From: Bacteroidetes Order II. bacterium
GTDB taxonomy: Bacteria; Bacteroidota; Rhodothermia; Rhodothermales; UBA2364
Length of the DNA stretch: 64,000 nucleotides
Direction: 5' to 3'
Assembly (NCBI GenBank): GCA_016788705.1
Contig: JAEUSQ010000065.1
Location: forward strand, 62,001-126,000
This document shows positions 40,791 to 49,261 of this stretch, piece after piece (the first letter of the stretch is position 1; every line of letters begins with the position of its first letter). Both the position numbers and the translations under genes were made by a program. The notes below the pieces were generated by a model, which did not search any database, was not told the DNA's origin, and was given only the letters and a program-made list of their open reading frames with translations.

Positions 40791-42519
40791 CGTGTTTTTT
40801 GTCGTACTTTTCGGTAAAAAGGGTGTCCAAAGGACTACGGATATTCTGTATGGTTCGCTGACTTACGTGGGTGTAACGCAAGGTCGTTTTGATGTCGCGA
40901 TGCCCTAATAGTTCTTGGATCAGCCGCAGATCTGTACCCGACTCCAGTAAGTGGGTGGCATAACTGTGCCGTAGTGTATGAAAACTTACCGCTTTCCGAA
41001 TCCCTGCCTGTTCTTTGGCGCGGCAAAAAATCGTCTGGAGGCTTCTTACTGCGTAAGGCTCTCCTGAAAACTGTCCTTCAAAAAGCCATTTTTCGGGTTT
41101 GTAGCTCAGAAAGTACTGCCGTAGCAACCCTAATAGGGATTTACTCAATGGAACCATTCGGTCTTTACGACCTTTACTACAGACAATATGTATCAGCATT
41201 CGTTCTGAGTCTATATCGGATACGCGCAGGTTACACACTTCGCTCACCCGTAGGCCTGCACTATAGGCGATATAGACCATGCACTGGTGCTTGAGGTTGC
41301 TAATCTGCCCAAACAATCGGCGTAGTTCTCCTGCCGATAATACGGAAGGGAGTTTTTCTTCTTTGCGTGGACGTTTAAGGTCATACACCACCCGATGTTG
41401 CCCCAACACCTTCTCGTAGTAAAACTTAATGGCATTGATGTGTTGGTTCAAGGTGGATAACGCAATATCACCCTTTGATAAATTGTTGCAGTAGCGCTGA
41501 ACCTCACTTTTGGAAATGGTTTCCACGGTATTCACCCCAAAATGTTCGGCGAATATCCGAAAACAATGGGTATAACCTTTAATGGTGGCCCAACTGTACC
41601 GCATACCGATCATCAGGTCTGTATAAGCGTACAACAGGTTTTTCAAAGAGGCTTCCGTATCTTTCAGTAAGTGTTTTTGCCTGCTACGCCAATCCTGTCG
41701 TTTTAGGGGCTGGTTCAGTCTTTGTCCATTTAATACGAGGGTAATATTTAATACCTCAAGACGGCTTGCCAGTTCACGAACCAACACTTCGTCATTGGGT
41801 ATCATCCAACAACCTGCATTTTTTGAAAATCGCCGGCCAGCAACTTGCTTTACCACCGCTAAGGTGTCTGCCTTCCAAGGAAATCGCAATTGCAACCATT
41901 GTCCGTCGGTTTTGCACTCGCACAAATCGGTGAGGGCATTTCCGTTTGGAATAGGCTGGGTTTCTTCAGCCAATAAAGAGCGGATGGCATCAGGAATACA
42001 ATTCCCGAACCGCGCTTCCAGTTGCTCGGCATTTCTTTTGCAGGCTTTCATCACCCAGCAACGCTGTTCTTTGTGCCAAAACGACTGGGCTAATGTCTTC
42101 AAAAACGTTACATCATCGGCATTATAAGGCAATGCTACCGCCAATTTGCCGCCAATCCATGAAACCTGTACACGCCCTTCCATAAGTTGGAGCGTTATGT
42201 CAACCTTGTGCCTCGGCCTCCCTTGAGCAGCAGTTGAATGAGGATAGATGTCCGCTTTGTCGAACGATATGGGGGGCAGTCCGGTGCGGAAAGATGGTTT
42301 CAGGGATTCCGGCCATGCGATGGTATCGGCGAAACGATTTGTTAATACGCCCATGGCTTCCTCGGTAGCGGGCAGGTGCCAACACTTGCGGCTTCGGCTC
42401 CAGCGCACACCTGATAACGGACGTACCTGCGCCACCAACTGCGCTTCGTAAGGAAAGAGCAATGCGATACGTGCCTCTCCTTTATGTACGATTTGTTCCG
42501 TTTGTATTTGTGCTGTCAT
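40771..42519 (-). CDS. Tyrosine recombinase (integron-integrase-like) with three HARP-like N-terminal repeats
   Basis: A 582-residue recombinase. The catalytic domain has R424 (GLRVSEV), the SKGRKDR lysine near 449-452, H514-x-x-R517 (HTLRHSYATHLL), H540 and Y549 (YTHVS), then RSPLD as in IntI proteins. About 60 residues separate KGRKDR from HTLRH, as in XerC/D, so the extra IntI insertion is missing. A SAM-like core-binding domain covers about 285-375. Before it are three repeats at about 18-60, 126-172 and 209-253. Each has F/L-P-aromatic followed 24 residues later by Cys-Trp (46-47, 154-155, 237-238), resembling the HARP module of SMARCAL1-type proteins. It likely drives cassette exchange. 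Confidence 0.9.
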   Translation of the reverse strand: MTAQIQTEQIVHKGEARIALLFPYEAQLVAQVRPLSGVRWSRSRKCWHLPATEEAMGVLTNRFADTIAWPESLKPSFRTGLPPISFDKADIYPHSTAAQGRPRHKVDITLQLMEGRVQVSWIGGKLAVALPYNADDVTFLKTLAQSFWHKEQRCWVMKACKRNAEQLEARFGNCIPDAIRSLLAEETQPIPNGNALTDLCECKTDGQWLQLRFPWKADTLAVVKQVAGRRFSKNAGCWMIPNDEVLVRELASRLEVLNITLVLNGQRLNQPLKRQDWRSRQKHLLKDTEASLKNLLYAYTDLMIGMRYSWATIKGYTHCFRIFAEHFGVNTVETISKSEVQRYCNNLSKGDIALSTLNQHINAIKFYYEKVLGQHRVVYDLKRPRKEEKLPSVLSAGELRRLFGQISNLKHQCMVYIAYSAGLRVSEVCNLRVSDIDSERMLIHIVCSKGRKDRMVPLSKSLLGLLRQYFLSYKPEKWLFEGQFSGEPYAVRSLQTIFCRAKEQAGIRKAVSFHTLRHSYATHLLESGTDLRLIQELLGHRDIKTTLRYTHVSQRTIQNIRSPLDTLFTEKYDKKHEKGRYN

Positions 42520-42913
42520 GAGCCGTCGGAAGTCTAAGTAGATTTACCCATTGCAATATAAGGTTTTCTAAAGTGAGGGGCAACTTTTAAAGGACGCATT
42601 TTTTCAGAAAGTTATTCAAAAGTGCAACATAAGCGCTGGGTTGATAATAAGGGGAAAGAAATAAGTTATTTGGCTGGGGTAATGGTTTGTGGAAGCTGTA
42701 TTCGGTGCAGGTTTGTTTGTCGTCGGAGGATGAGGGGCTTGTCAATAAGGAACGAGTCCGTCTTATTGTCTGCTCTTCGACGTGTTACTTTTCATATCAT
42801 ATCCTAAAGCCGCGATTTTTTATTCCCAAAAATGGACTTTGTGCTACTTGTCGCAACCTTAATAAATATCACATTTTAACCATAAAGCCTTCGTATAAAA
42901 AAGTATTTCGTTG
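42520..42913. other. Non-coding stretch between recombinase and chromosomal operon
   Basis: No gene, strong hairpin or repeat was found. It should contain the recombinase promoter near its left end and the end of the sugar-permease operon on its right. The short frames present are not convincing. The change from AT-rich to GC-richer DNA occurs from here on to the right. Confidence 0.5.
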
Positions 42914-44176
42914 TTATGTTTTCATGCCTGTTGTGGCGATTCCGGCTACGATGTAACGCTGGAAAATCAGGAACAGTATGGCTACAGGAAACATGGCCAA
43001 GACTGCTCCGGTCATAATCAGGTGACGGGTATCCACATAAGGCGATCGGAAGTATTCCAGCCCCAGCGTCACGGTACGATAATCGGGGTCGTCCAAATAG
43101 ATCAGCGGCCCCATCACATCTTGCCAAGCGCCAACGAACGTAAACAGCCCCACCACAATCAAAACCGGAATGGAATTGGGTAGAATGACATAAAAAAACG
43201 TTCTAAAAGGGCCACAGCCGTCAATCGCCGCCGAGTCGTCTAATTCTTTGGGCAATGTGAGCATATATTGGCGCAACAAAAACACATTAAAAGCCCCCGC
43301 CGTAAATTGCGGAACCACCAAAGGCAAGAAAGAATTGACCCATCCGATGGTTTTAAAAATCGCAAACATGGGAATCATGGTCACCTGTGCGGGAATCATC
43401 ATGGTGGCCAGTAGGACAACAAACCACCCCTCTCGGCCCCGAAAGTTCAAGCGGGCAAAGCCATAGGCCACCAAACTACTGGAAAGCACCTGCCCGATCA
43501 TCGAGAGGATGCTGATGATAAAACTATTCCGCATAAACAGCAGAAATCCGGTGGATTGTTCTTGTCCGATGGTGGCTTCGGGTCCTTTTAGGGTTTCCGG
43601 ATAGTTTTCCCATCGTGCATGGAATTTCCGCTCCTCCTGATGGGCGCGGTTTTTGGCAATGTACACTTCGCTTGGCTTCTTATTTTCCGTAAAGAAAAGC
43701 AGTTCGTCGTATGAAGCGCCTTTAGCACGCACCATTTTGGCCAAAAGCGGTACAGCCTCTGGCTCGCCCTCTATGCGGTGCAGCGTCAGGTTATCAAAGG
43801 TGATGTTGGGCGGCCCAGCTACGGGCTGAACGACACTTTCTGGAAACCAAGAAAGGTATTGCCCGGGTTTTAGGCTGTCTAAACGTACATAATACGCACC
43901 GGGCGTAGGGTCTTGGGTGAGCAGGTCTCGGCTTTTGCGCAACCGAAACCACCACACGGAATCTGGCCCGGCCACCTCCCGAACAATCCGGCTGGTAGCG
44001 TTAAGCGTTACTGTGGTTTTATGATATTCGGAAGGATAATAAGAAGGTGGGCGCATGGAGATGCCTTCCACCGATTTTACCGAGGAAATCAGCACCCAAT
44101 AAAACGGAAATAAAAATAGGCCCGAAATCCCAATAAGCGTTAGATAGAGCAGTGCGCGTTTAAATTTCTTTTCCAT
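42914..44176 (-). CDS. Carbohydrate ABC transporter permease (MalG-type, CUT1)
   Basis: A 421-residue inner-membrane permease. M at 44,176 (MEKKFKRALLYL) is chosen; it opens the first helix and lies 2 nt after the upstream gene's stop. The cytoplasmic EAA-type loop is seen as LDDSAAIDGCGPFRTFFYVILP. An unusual extracytoplasmic insertion of roughly 180 residues separates the first helix from the others, larger than in typical MalG relatives. It partners the fused binding-protein/permease encoded just upstream. No ATPase gene is nearby, so a shared MsmK-type ATPase elsewhere is likely. The sugar is unknown. Confidence 0.9.
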   Translation of the reverse strand: MEKKFKRALLYLTLIGISGLFLFPFYWVLISSVKSVEGISMRPPSYYPSEYHKTTVTLNATSRIVREVAGPDSVWWFRLRKSRDLLTQDPTPGAYYVRLDSLKPGQYLSWFPESVVQPVAGPPNITFDNLTLHRIEGEPEAVPLLAKMVRAKGASYDELLFFTENKKPSEVYIAKNRAHQEERKFHARWENYPETLKGPEATIGQEQSTGFLLFMRNSFIISILSMIGQVLSSSLVAYGFARLNFRGREGWFVVLLATMMIPAQVTMIPMFAIFKTIGWVNSFLPLVVPQFTAGAFNVFLLRQYMLTLPKELDDSAAIDGCGPFRTFFYVILPNSIPVLIVVGLFTFVGAWQDVMGPLIYLDDPDYRTVTLGLEYFRSPYVDTRHLIMTGAVLAMFPVAILFLIFQRYIVAGIATTGMKT

Positions 44177-44178
44177 GT

Positions 44179-46611
44179 TTATGCCTCCGAATGTACGAAT
44201 TTCTTTGATAATTTGAACTGTATCATCGTAATCATAAAAATGATGACAAACAGCACGACGGCCCAACTGGAGGCCTTGCCCATGCGCAAATTATTAAATG
44301 CCTCGTGATAAATATTGACCGAATAAAACTTGAGCGACTCCCCCGGCCCACCGATCGTGATGGCGTATTCCGCAAAGAAGAGTGCGGGTGTAAACACCTG
44401 AAAAGCCCCGATGGTTGTCATGACCACCATAAACAAAATCACTGGCGAGAGCATTGGGATGGTGATGGAGAAAAACCGTCGGAATGCCCCGGCTCCATCA
44501 ATCTCTGCGGCCTCATAGAGCGAGCGTGGTATTTGCTTCATTCCTGCATAGTATATAATGGTGGCGCCACCCACCCAGAAGAAATTCATCAGGACAACGG
44601 TGGTAAAGGCATGGGCTTCGTCTAACCAATTAATGGGGTCGCCGCCAAAAAAGCCAATGAGGTGGTTCACCACGCCAAATTCTTTGTGGAACATATTCAT
44701 CCACAAGACAGTGGCCGCCGCACCTGTAAAGAGGGATGGAAAATAAAAAATGGCCTTAAAGGCATCGCTCCCTCGGACGTCGCTGGTCAGCAAGCCAGCA
44801 GTAAAAATGCCCCCAACCAGCGAAATAGGGATGACCCAAGCCGCATAAGCAAAGGTTTTTTGCAGTCCCAAGGTAAAAAAGCGGTCCGAAAATAGGTTTG
44901 TATAGTGCTGCGCCCCCACCCATTCCGGCGGCTTAATCATGTTCCAGTCGGTAAAGGACAAATAAATAGAAGCCAGCATGGGGCCTAAAGTGAACAACAA
45001 AAACCCAATGAGCCAAGGCGATAAAGCGGCATATCCGGCAATGCTTTGCTTCCAAGTGGGTTTACTGATATAGGCTTTGGGTTCTTGGTTGCGCTTAAAC
45101 CAAACCATATATCCTGCGGCAGCCGAGGCCAACAAAAGCAGGATCAGCAAAGGCAGCACCACTTTTTCGGTAAAGGTGGGGGTTCGTTTTTCTAAGGTTT
45201 TAAAAGCAGCGGCCATTTCTTGATGAAAACCAGGCAGTCCCGCCCGTACTTCTTGCTCCACCAGTCGGTTCATTTCCCGTTCAAACGCCCCATGATCGGC
45301 TTCGGTAAAGTTTTTTTTGCGCGCACGCCACTCCGCCAATTTTCGGTCGTAGAGTAGGCCTAATTTAAGTTCCATGCGTTCTTCCCATTTTATCGGGATC
45401 TGCTCGATGTCGGATAAGCGGGGACAAATGTAGGTTTGTGCGGTTTCCATATCCACCGTATAGGCTTCCAAGCCCTTCACTCCTGCCTCATTATTCAGGA
45501 AGGCTTCTTTGGCAGAAATGAGGGTTGGAAGGCCGCGCAATGTGCGTCCAATTTCCTGCTGGGTAAAGGTCGAGGCCAAAAACCGCACCAACTTCCAAGC
45601 GGCTTCCGGATTTTTGGCACCTGTATAAATGCCCACCCCATTGGCACTAAACAATTGATTGGCCTGGGTACCATGTGGGGTTGGCGTGGCAATCACCCGA
45701 ACGCCAGCGGCCTTATAATCTGGTAATACCCAAGGGCCAAGCCACGCCATCGCAATGAGATTGGACTTTAGCACAGCATCTCCACCAAATTCCAGACTGG
45801 TGAGATTGGCTTTGGGTGCTTGAATACGGGAGGCAAAACGGTCTTGAAACGTATGGATGAGGCCCTTGGCTAATCTTTCGTTGCCCAAAATGGTGGGGCG
45901 TGTGGGGTTCACCTGCCGATCCACGTACAGGCCGCCCCAAATACCGTTCATGTGGTCATTAAACCACCCACCGGAACCAACACCAATTTGCTTGACCTGT
46001 CCTTGACCATCTCGTAGCGTCAGTTTTCGGGCAAGGGCTTGGTATTCGTCATAAGTCATGGCTTTGTCTGGTTTGGGCCAGAGTTCCCTTGGTATGCCAC
46101 GGGCTTCTAATTTATCTACCGAAATAAGTAAAGCCCCCACAGCCAATTCAATCGGAAAACTATATAGTTTGCCATCCCAACGAAAAGCATCCAAAGCACC
46201 TTTATAATATGCCCCTTGGTCTAAGCCATCCCGTGCCATAAATGGGTCTAATGGCTGAAAAACCCCGTGCGAAATCCAGACGCCCGCTCCCGAACCGAAC
46301 ATGGAGATCACATCTGGTGCAATTCCCGCCGCCACTTGCGTTTGGAGTTTAGACCAATACTGCCCCCAGGGATAGATCGAAACATCTACGGCAATGTCGG
46401 GATGTTCTTGGACAAAGCGCTCGGTAACTTTTTTAAACAGTCGAACAGTACTTTCACCTCCCCAGAAAGCCCAGCGCACTACCGTTTTTTTGCCCTTATA
46501 GGCTTTATTTTCAACAATTTCGCCTGCACGAATTCGTATTGGCAATAAAAGTAGAATGAATACACCTATAGTAAAGAAAAGGGTTCGGAGTTGCATGTTA
46601 GATCGGGTCAT
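44179..46611 (-). CDS. Sugar-binding protein fused to MalF-type ABC permease
   Basis: About 810 residues from M at 46,611 (MTRSNMQLRTLFF). A membrane or signal segment is followed by an extracellular solute-binding domain of the sugar type (VVRWAFWGGES...RFVQEHPDIAV...GIAPDVISMF, to about residue 440). Then come a charged helical linker, a new transmembrane segment (LPLLILLLLASAAAGYMVW) and a full MalF-like permease (SPWLIGFLLFTLGP...EAAEIDGAGAFRRFFSITIP). Binding protein and permease are normally separate, so the fusion tethers the receptor to the pore. It forms an operon with the MalG-type gene. Confidence 0.88.
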   Translation of the reverse strand: MTRSNMQLRTLFFTIGVFILLLLPIRIRAGEIVENKAYKGKKTVVRWAFWGGESTVRLFKKVTERFVQEHPDIAVDVSIYPWGQYWSKLQTQVAAGIAPDVISMFGSGAGVWISHGVFQPLDPFMARDGLDQGAYYKGALDAFRWDGKLYSFPIELAVGALLISVDKLEARGIPRELWPKPDKAMTYDEYQALARKLTLRDGQGQVKQIGVGSGGWFNDHMNGIWGGLYVDRQVNPTRPTILGNERLAKGLIHTFQDRFASRIQAPKANLTSLEFGGDAVLKSNLIAMAWLGPWVLPDYKAAGVRVIATPTPHGTQANQLFSANGVGIYTGAKNPEAAWKLVRFLASTFTQQEIGRTLRGLPTLISAKEAFLNNEAGVKGLEAYTVDMETAQTYICPRLSDIEQIPIKWEERMELKLGLLYDRKLAEWRARKKNFTEADHGAFEREMNRLVEQEVRAGLPGFHQEMAAAFKTLEKRTPTFTEKVVLPLLILLLLASAAAGYMVWFKRNQEPKAYISKPTWKQSIAGYAALSPWLIGFLLFTLGPMLASIYLSFTDWNMIKPPEWVGAQHYTNLFSDRFFTLGLQKTFAYAAWVIPISLVGGIFTAGLLTSDVRGSDAFKAIFYFPSLFTGAAATVLWMNMFHKEFGVVNHLIGFFGGDPINWLDEAHAFTTVVLMNFFWVGGATIIYYAGMKQIPRSLYEAAEIDGAGAFRRFFSITIPMLSPVILFMVVMTTIGAFQVFTPALFFAEYAITIGGPGESLKFYSVNIYHEAFNNLRMGKASSWAVVLFVIIFMITMIQFKLSKKFVHSEA

Positions 46612-46864
46612 AGCGGTTGGGTCAATGGGGGTTTGGGCCAGGTCTTGCTTTAGAAAAGAGATATTAAGATACAACGTAAACCGCGTTAACCGAACAGAAA
46701 GCGCTTTTTGCGGTAAGATTTTTCGCGATGACCTCCGCCTTAAAGAGCCACCAAGTGGAAAAACCGTTGCAGTCCTGATAAACGGTATGCCAAAATTAAG
46801 TAAACACGGATGTTATGACGATGCTTGCTAAATGGTTGCCTTCAAATGATGATGACCATGTCGC

Positions 46865-46894
46865 TTGAAACCATAGACGAAAAGTGTATCTTTA
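46865..46894 (+). promoter_or_regulatory. Bacteroidota-type promoter candidate for the GH95 gene
   Basis: TTG at 46865-46867 is followed after 19 nt by TATCTTTA (46887-46894), close to the TTTG...TAnnTTTG consensus of Bacteroidota sigma factors. It lies 25 nt upstream of the chosen start codon. It fits the divergent arrangement with the transporter operon. Confidence 0.4.
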
Positions 46895-46918
46895 GCTCTC
46901 CTTCAAACCTTGCTTACT

Positions 46919-49186
46919 ATGCGTACCCTGTTTATCCTTTTGATCATTTTTTCAGGCTGCCTCGTTACCCACAGCCAACCCAGCCCCTTACACGATTTGC
47001 GGTTTGCGCGTCTTGCCCAAACTTGGGACGAGGGCTTACCATTGGGAAATGGCCAAGTGGGGGCATTGGTTTGGCAGCAACAAAACAACCTGCGGATGTC
47101 TTTGGACCGCTCAGACTTATGGGATCTACGCCCAACGCCGGGTTTATCCGACCGAAACTGGCAGTGGGTAATCGCACAATGGAAGCAAGGAAATTATAAG
47201 GCAGTACAGCAGTGGGGCGATGAGCCGTATGAGGCATTTCCAGCCCCGACCAAACTGCCTGGTGCTGGTCTTCACTTCGAAACGGCCTCGTTTGGAGCGG
47301 TTGAATCGGTACACCTCCGCCTCGAAGAGGGGTTGGCATCGGTAAAGTGGCAAAATGGCACCCGTTTTTCCACCTTTGTTCATGCCGAAAAAGCCATCGG
47401 CTGGTTCCGGTTCGAGGGACTTCCCACCAATCATTTCATGCCCATGCTTTCGCCCCCCACCTACCAGCGAGACACAAACCGTTCCAGCAGTAACTCCGTG
47501 GAGGGATCTGGCTTAGAGACCCTAAAATATCCCCAAGGAGGTGTAACGCGGACATCCCAAAGCCAGTTATATGTACAAAAAGGCTGGGGTGGATTTTCGT
47601 ACCACGTTTCTGTTCGATGGCAACAAACGGGCCGTGTACTCGTGGGCGTTTGGAGCATATCTGCCCATTATCCCGACCAAGCCGCCACCACATCTGCGGA
47701 AAACCGCACCCAGACGGCCCTCCGGCAAGGTTGGCATCGGGCGTTGGCCACGCATCGGCTTTGGTGGAAGGATTTTTGGAGCCGCTCCCGTATTCGCTTG
47801 CCCGACGAAACAATTGAGCGACAATATTACCGCGACCTGTATAAATTTGGATCTGTGGCTCGTGCCGATACCCCGCCCATCTCTTTACAATCCGTCTGGA
47901 CGGCCGACAATGGAAAACTCCCACCTTGGAAAGGAGATTTCCACCATGACCTCAACACCCAGCTAAGTTATTGGCCCGGTTATACCGCTAACAGAACCGA
48001 CCTCACCGCAGGCTTTACACACTGGCTTTGGAACCATCGGGGAACGTTTCAAAAATGGACAAAGGCTTATTTTGGCACCGATGGCCTCAATGTCCCGGGC
48101 GTTACCACTTTACGCGGGGAACCTATGGGAGGCTGGATTCAATACAGTCTTTCCCCAACAATGGGCGCTTGGACGGCTCATCATTTCTATCTGCAATGGC
48201 GCTATACGATGGACAAAACCTTTTTAAAGACACAGGCTTATCCGTTTGTTAAGGCTGTGGCAAAACACCTGTCGCAAATCGCTGTACAAAAAAACGGAAA
48301 CCGCCAATTGCCCCTCAGTTCAAGTCCAGAAATCCACGACAATGCACCAGAAGCATGGTTTGAGGAAACCACCAATTTTGATCTTGCCCTGATCCGTTGG
48401 ACTTTCTCGGCGGCCATCCAAATGGCAGAAGCCTTAAACTTATCCGAAGAAAAGGCGCAATGGGTGGCCGAGATAAAACAGTGGCCCGATCTACACACCT
48501 CCGAAACAGATGGCTTGATGGTGGCTCCGGGGCATCGTTTAGCAGGTTCACACCGTCATTTTAGCCACCTCATGGCCATTCATCCGCTTGGGATGTATCA
48601 GTGGCGGTCGGAAAAAGACCGCATGGTTATCGCGTCTTCTCTTCACAATCTGGAGAAAAATGGTACCGATTGGTGGACAGGGTATTCCTTTGCGTGGCAG
48701 GCAAGCCTCTATGCACGAGCAAGAAAAGGCGATCAGGCGGCTAAAGCCCTTCGGATTTTCGCCACTTGTTTTGTACTGCCCAATAGTTTTCATGCCAATG
48801 GTACACAGTGCAAAGGACAACATTCCAAATTTGAATACCGTCCGTTTACCTTGGAAGGCAATTTTGCATCGGCTGCCGGGGTACAGGAAATGCTACTCCA
48901 AAGCCATCTAAATACCATCGAAGTTTTTCCGGCAATTCCAGCATCATGGGAAACGGTGTCGTTTCAGCAATTACGAACCGATGGCGCCTTCTTGGTTTCT
49001 GCCGCATTACAAGACGGAAAACTAACCCATCTTCGCATACAAGCGCTGGCAGGTGGAACGGTTCGGGTCTATCTCCCTACGTCCGTTTTGACCGATGCAC
49101 TCCGCCATGCGGGTTTTGGAGAAAACGCCTTTATGGAGAAGGACTTCAAACTCGGCGAAGTGTACGAATGGAAGGTGTCTGAATGA
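46919..49186 (+). CDS. GH95-family glycoside hydrolase (alpha-L-fucosidase-like), exported
   Basis: A 755-residue secreted enzyme; the ATG at 46,919 opens a signal sequence (MRTLFILLIIFSG, possible lipobox Cys). GH95 landmarks are the N-terminal WDEGLPLGNGQVGALVW block, the active-site stretch HHDLNTQLSYWP with the conserved Asn/Gln positions, SSSPEIHDN (candidate catalytic Glu), and the late EGNFASAAGVQEMLLQS block. GH95 enzymes cleave alpha-1,2-linked L-fucose or L-galactose. It is divergent from the sugar ABC operon, whose product may import the released sugars. Family call good; substrate inferred. Confidence 0.85.
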   Translation: MRTLFILLIIFSGCLVTHSQPSPLHDLRFARLAQTWDEGLPLGNGQVGALVWQQQNNLRMSLDRSDLWDLRPTPGLSDRNWQWVIAQWKQGNYKAVQQWGDEPYEAFPAPTKLPGAGLHFETASFGAVESVHLRLEEGLASVKWQNGTRFSTFVHAEKAIGWFRFEGLPTNHFMPMLSPPTYQRDTNRSSSNSVEGSGLETLKYPQGGVTRTSQSQLYVQKGWGGFSYHVSVRWQQTGRVLVGVWSISAHYPDQAATTSAENRTQTALRQGWHRALATHRLWWKDFWSRSRIRLPDETIERQYYRDLYKFGSVARADTPPISLQSVWTADNGKLPPWKGDFHHDLNTQLSYWPGYTANRTDLTAGFTHWLWNHRGTFQKWTKAYFGTDGLNVPGVTTLRGEPMGGWIQYSLSPTMGAWTAHHFYLQWRYTMDKTFLKTQAYPFVKAVAKHLSQIAVQKNGNRQLPLSSSPEIHDNAPEAWFEETTNFDLALIRWTFSAAIQMAEALNLSEEKAQWVAEIKQWPDLHTSETDGLMVAPGHRLAGSHRHFSHLMAIHPLGMYQWRSEKDRMVIASSLHNLEKNGTDWWTGYSFAWQASLYARARKGDQAAKALRIFATCFVLPNSFHANGTQCKGQHSKFEYRPFTLEGNFASAAGVQEMLLQSHLNTIEVFPAIPASWETVSFQQLRTDGAFLVSAALQDGKLTHLRIQALAGGTVRVYLPTSVLTDALRHAGFGENAFMEKDFKLGEVYEWKVSE

Positions 49187-49261
49187 TCTCTTCAGCTCCC
49201 TAACATAAAGATACGCCTTGGCGTTACAAAACTTTAATGGGCGTACAACCCCCCAACTGTT

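Larger units (their letters stand above)
1..42519 (-). mobile_element. Integron-like gene-cassette array with terminal tyrosine recombinase
   Basis: All genes from 5 to 42,519 are on the minus strand and fall into modules separated by palindromic sites at about 3,750, 7,800, 15,750, 16,620, 19,320, 21,050, 21,855, 26,890, 28,130, 29,040 and 37,715, with the last junction at 40,770 beside the recombinase gene. In each module the two end cores are reverse complements of each other (about 8-18 nt) while differing from those of other modules. This is the rule for integron cassettes, where R'' of a cassette pairs with its own leading TTRRRY end. Eleven cassettes are complete and a twelfth runs off the left edge. 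The recombinase points the same way as the cassettes, as in reverse-type integrons such as that of Treponema denticola. That it is a functional integron is inference; the end matching is read directly from the sequence. Confidence 0.85.

Noticed and set aside
1-42519. Transposon, prophage or conjugative-element explanation for the left part
   Set aside because: No transposase, phage structural or transfer gene is seen. The module ends do not repeat one fixed inverted terminal sequence but differ per module, which fits cassettes better.
42520-42913. Possible tRNA or small RNA used as an insertion site beside the recombinase
   Set aside because: No cloverleaf-like sequence or strong hairpin was found by eye in this gap.
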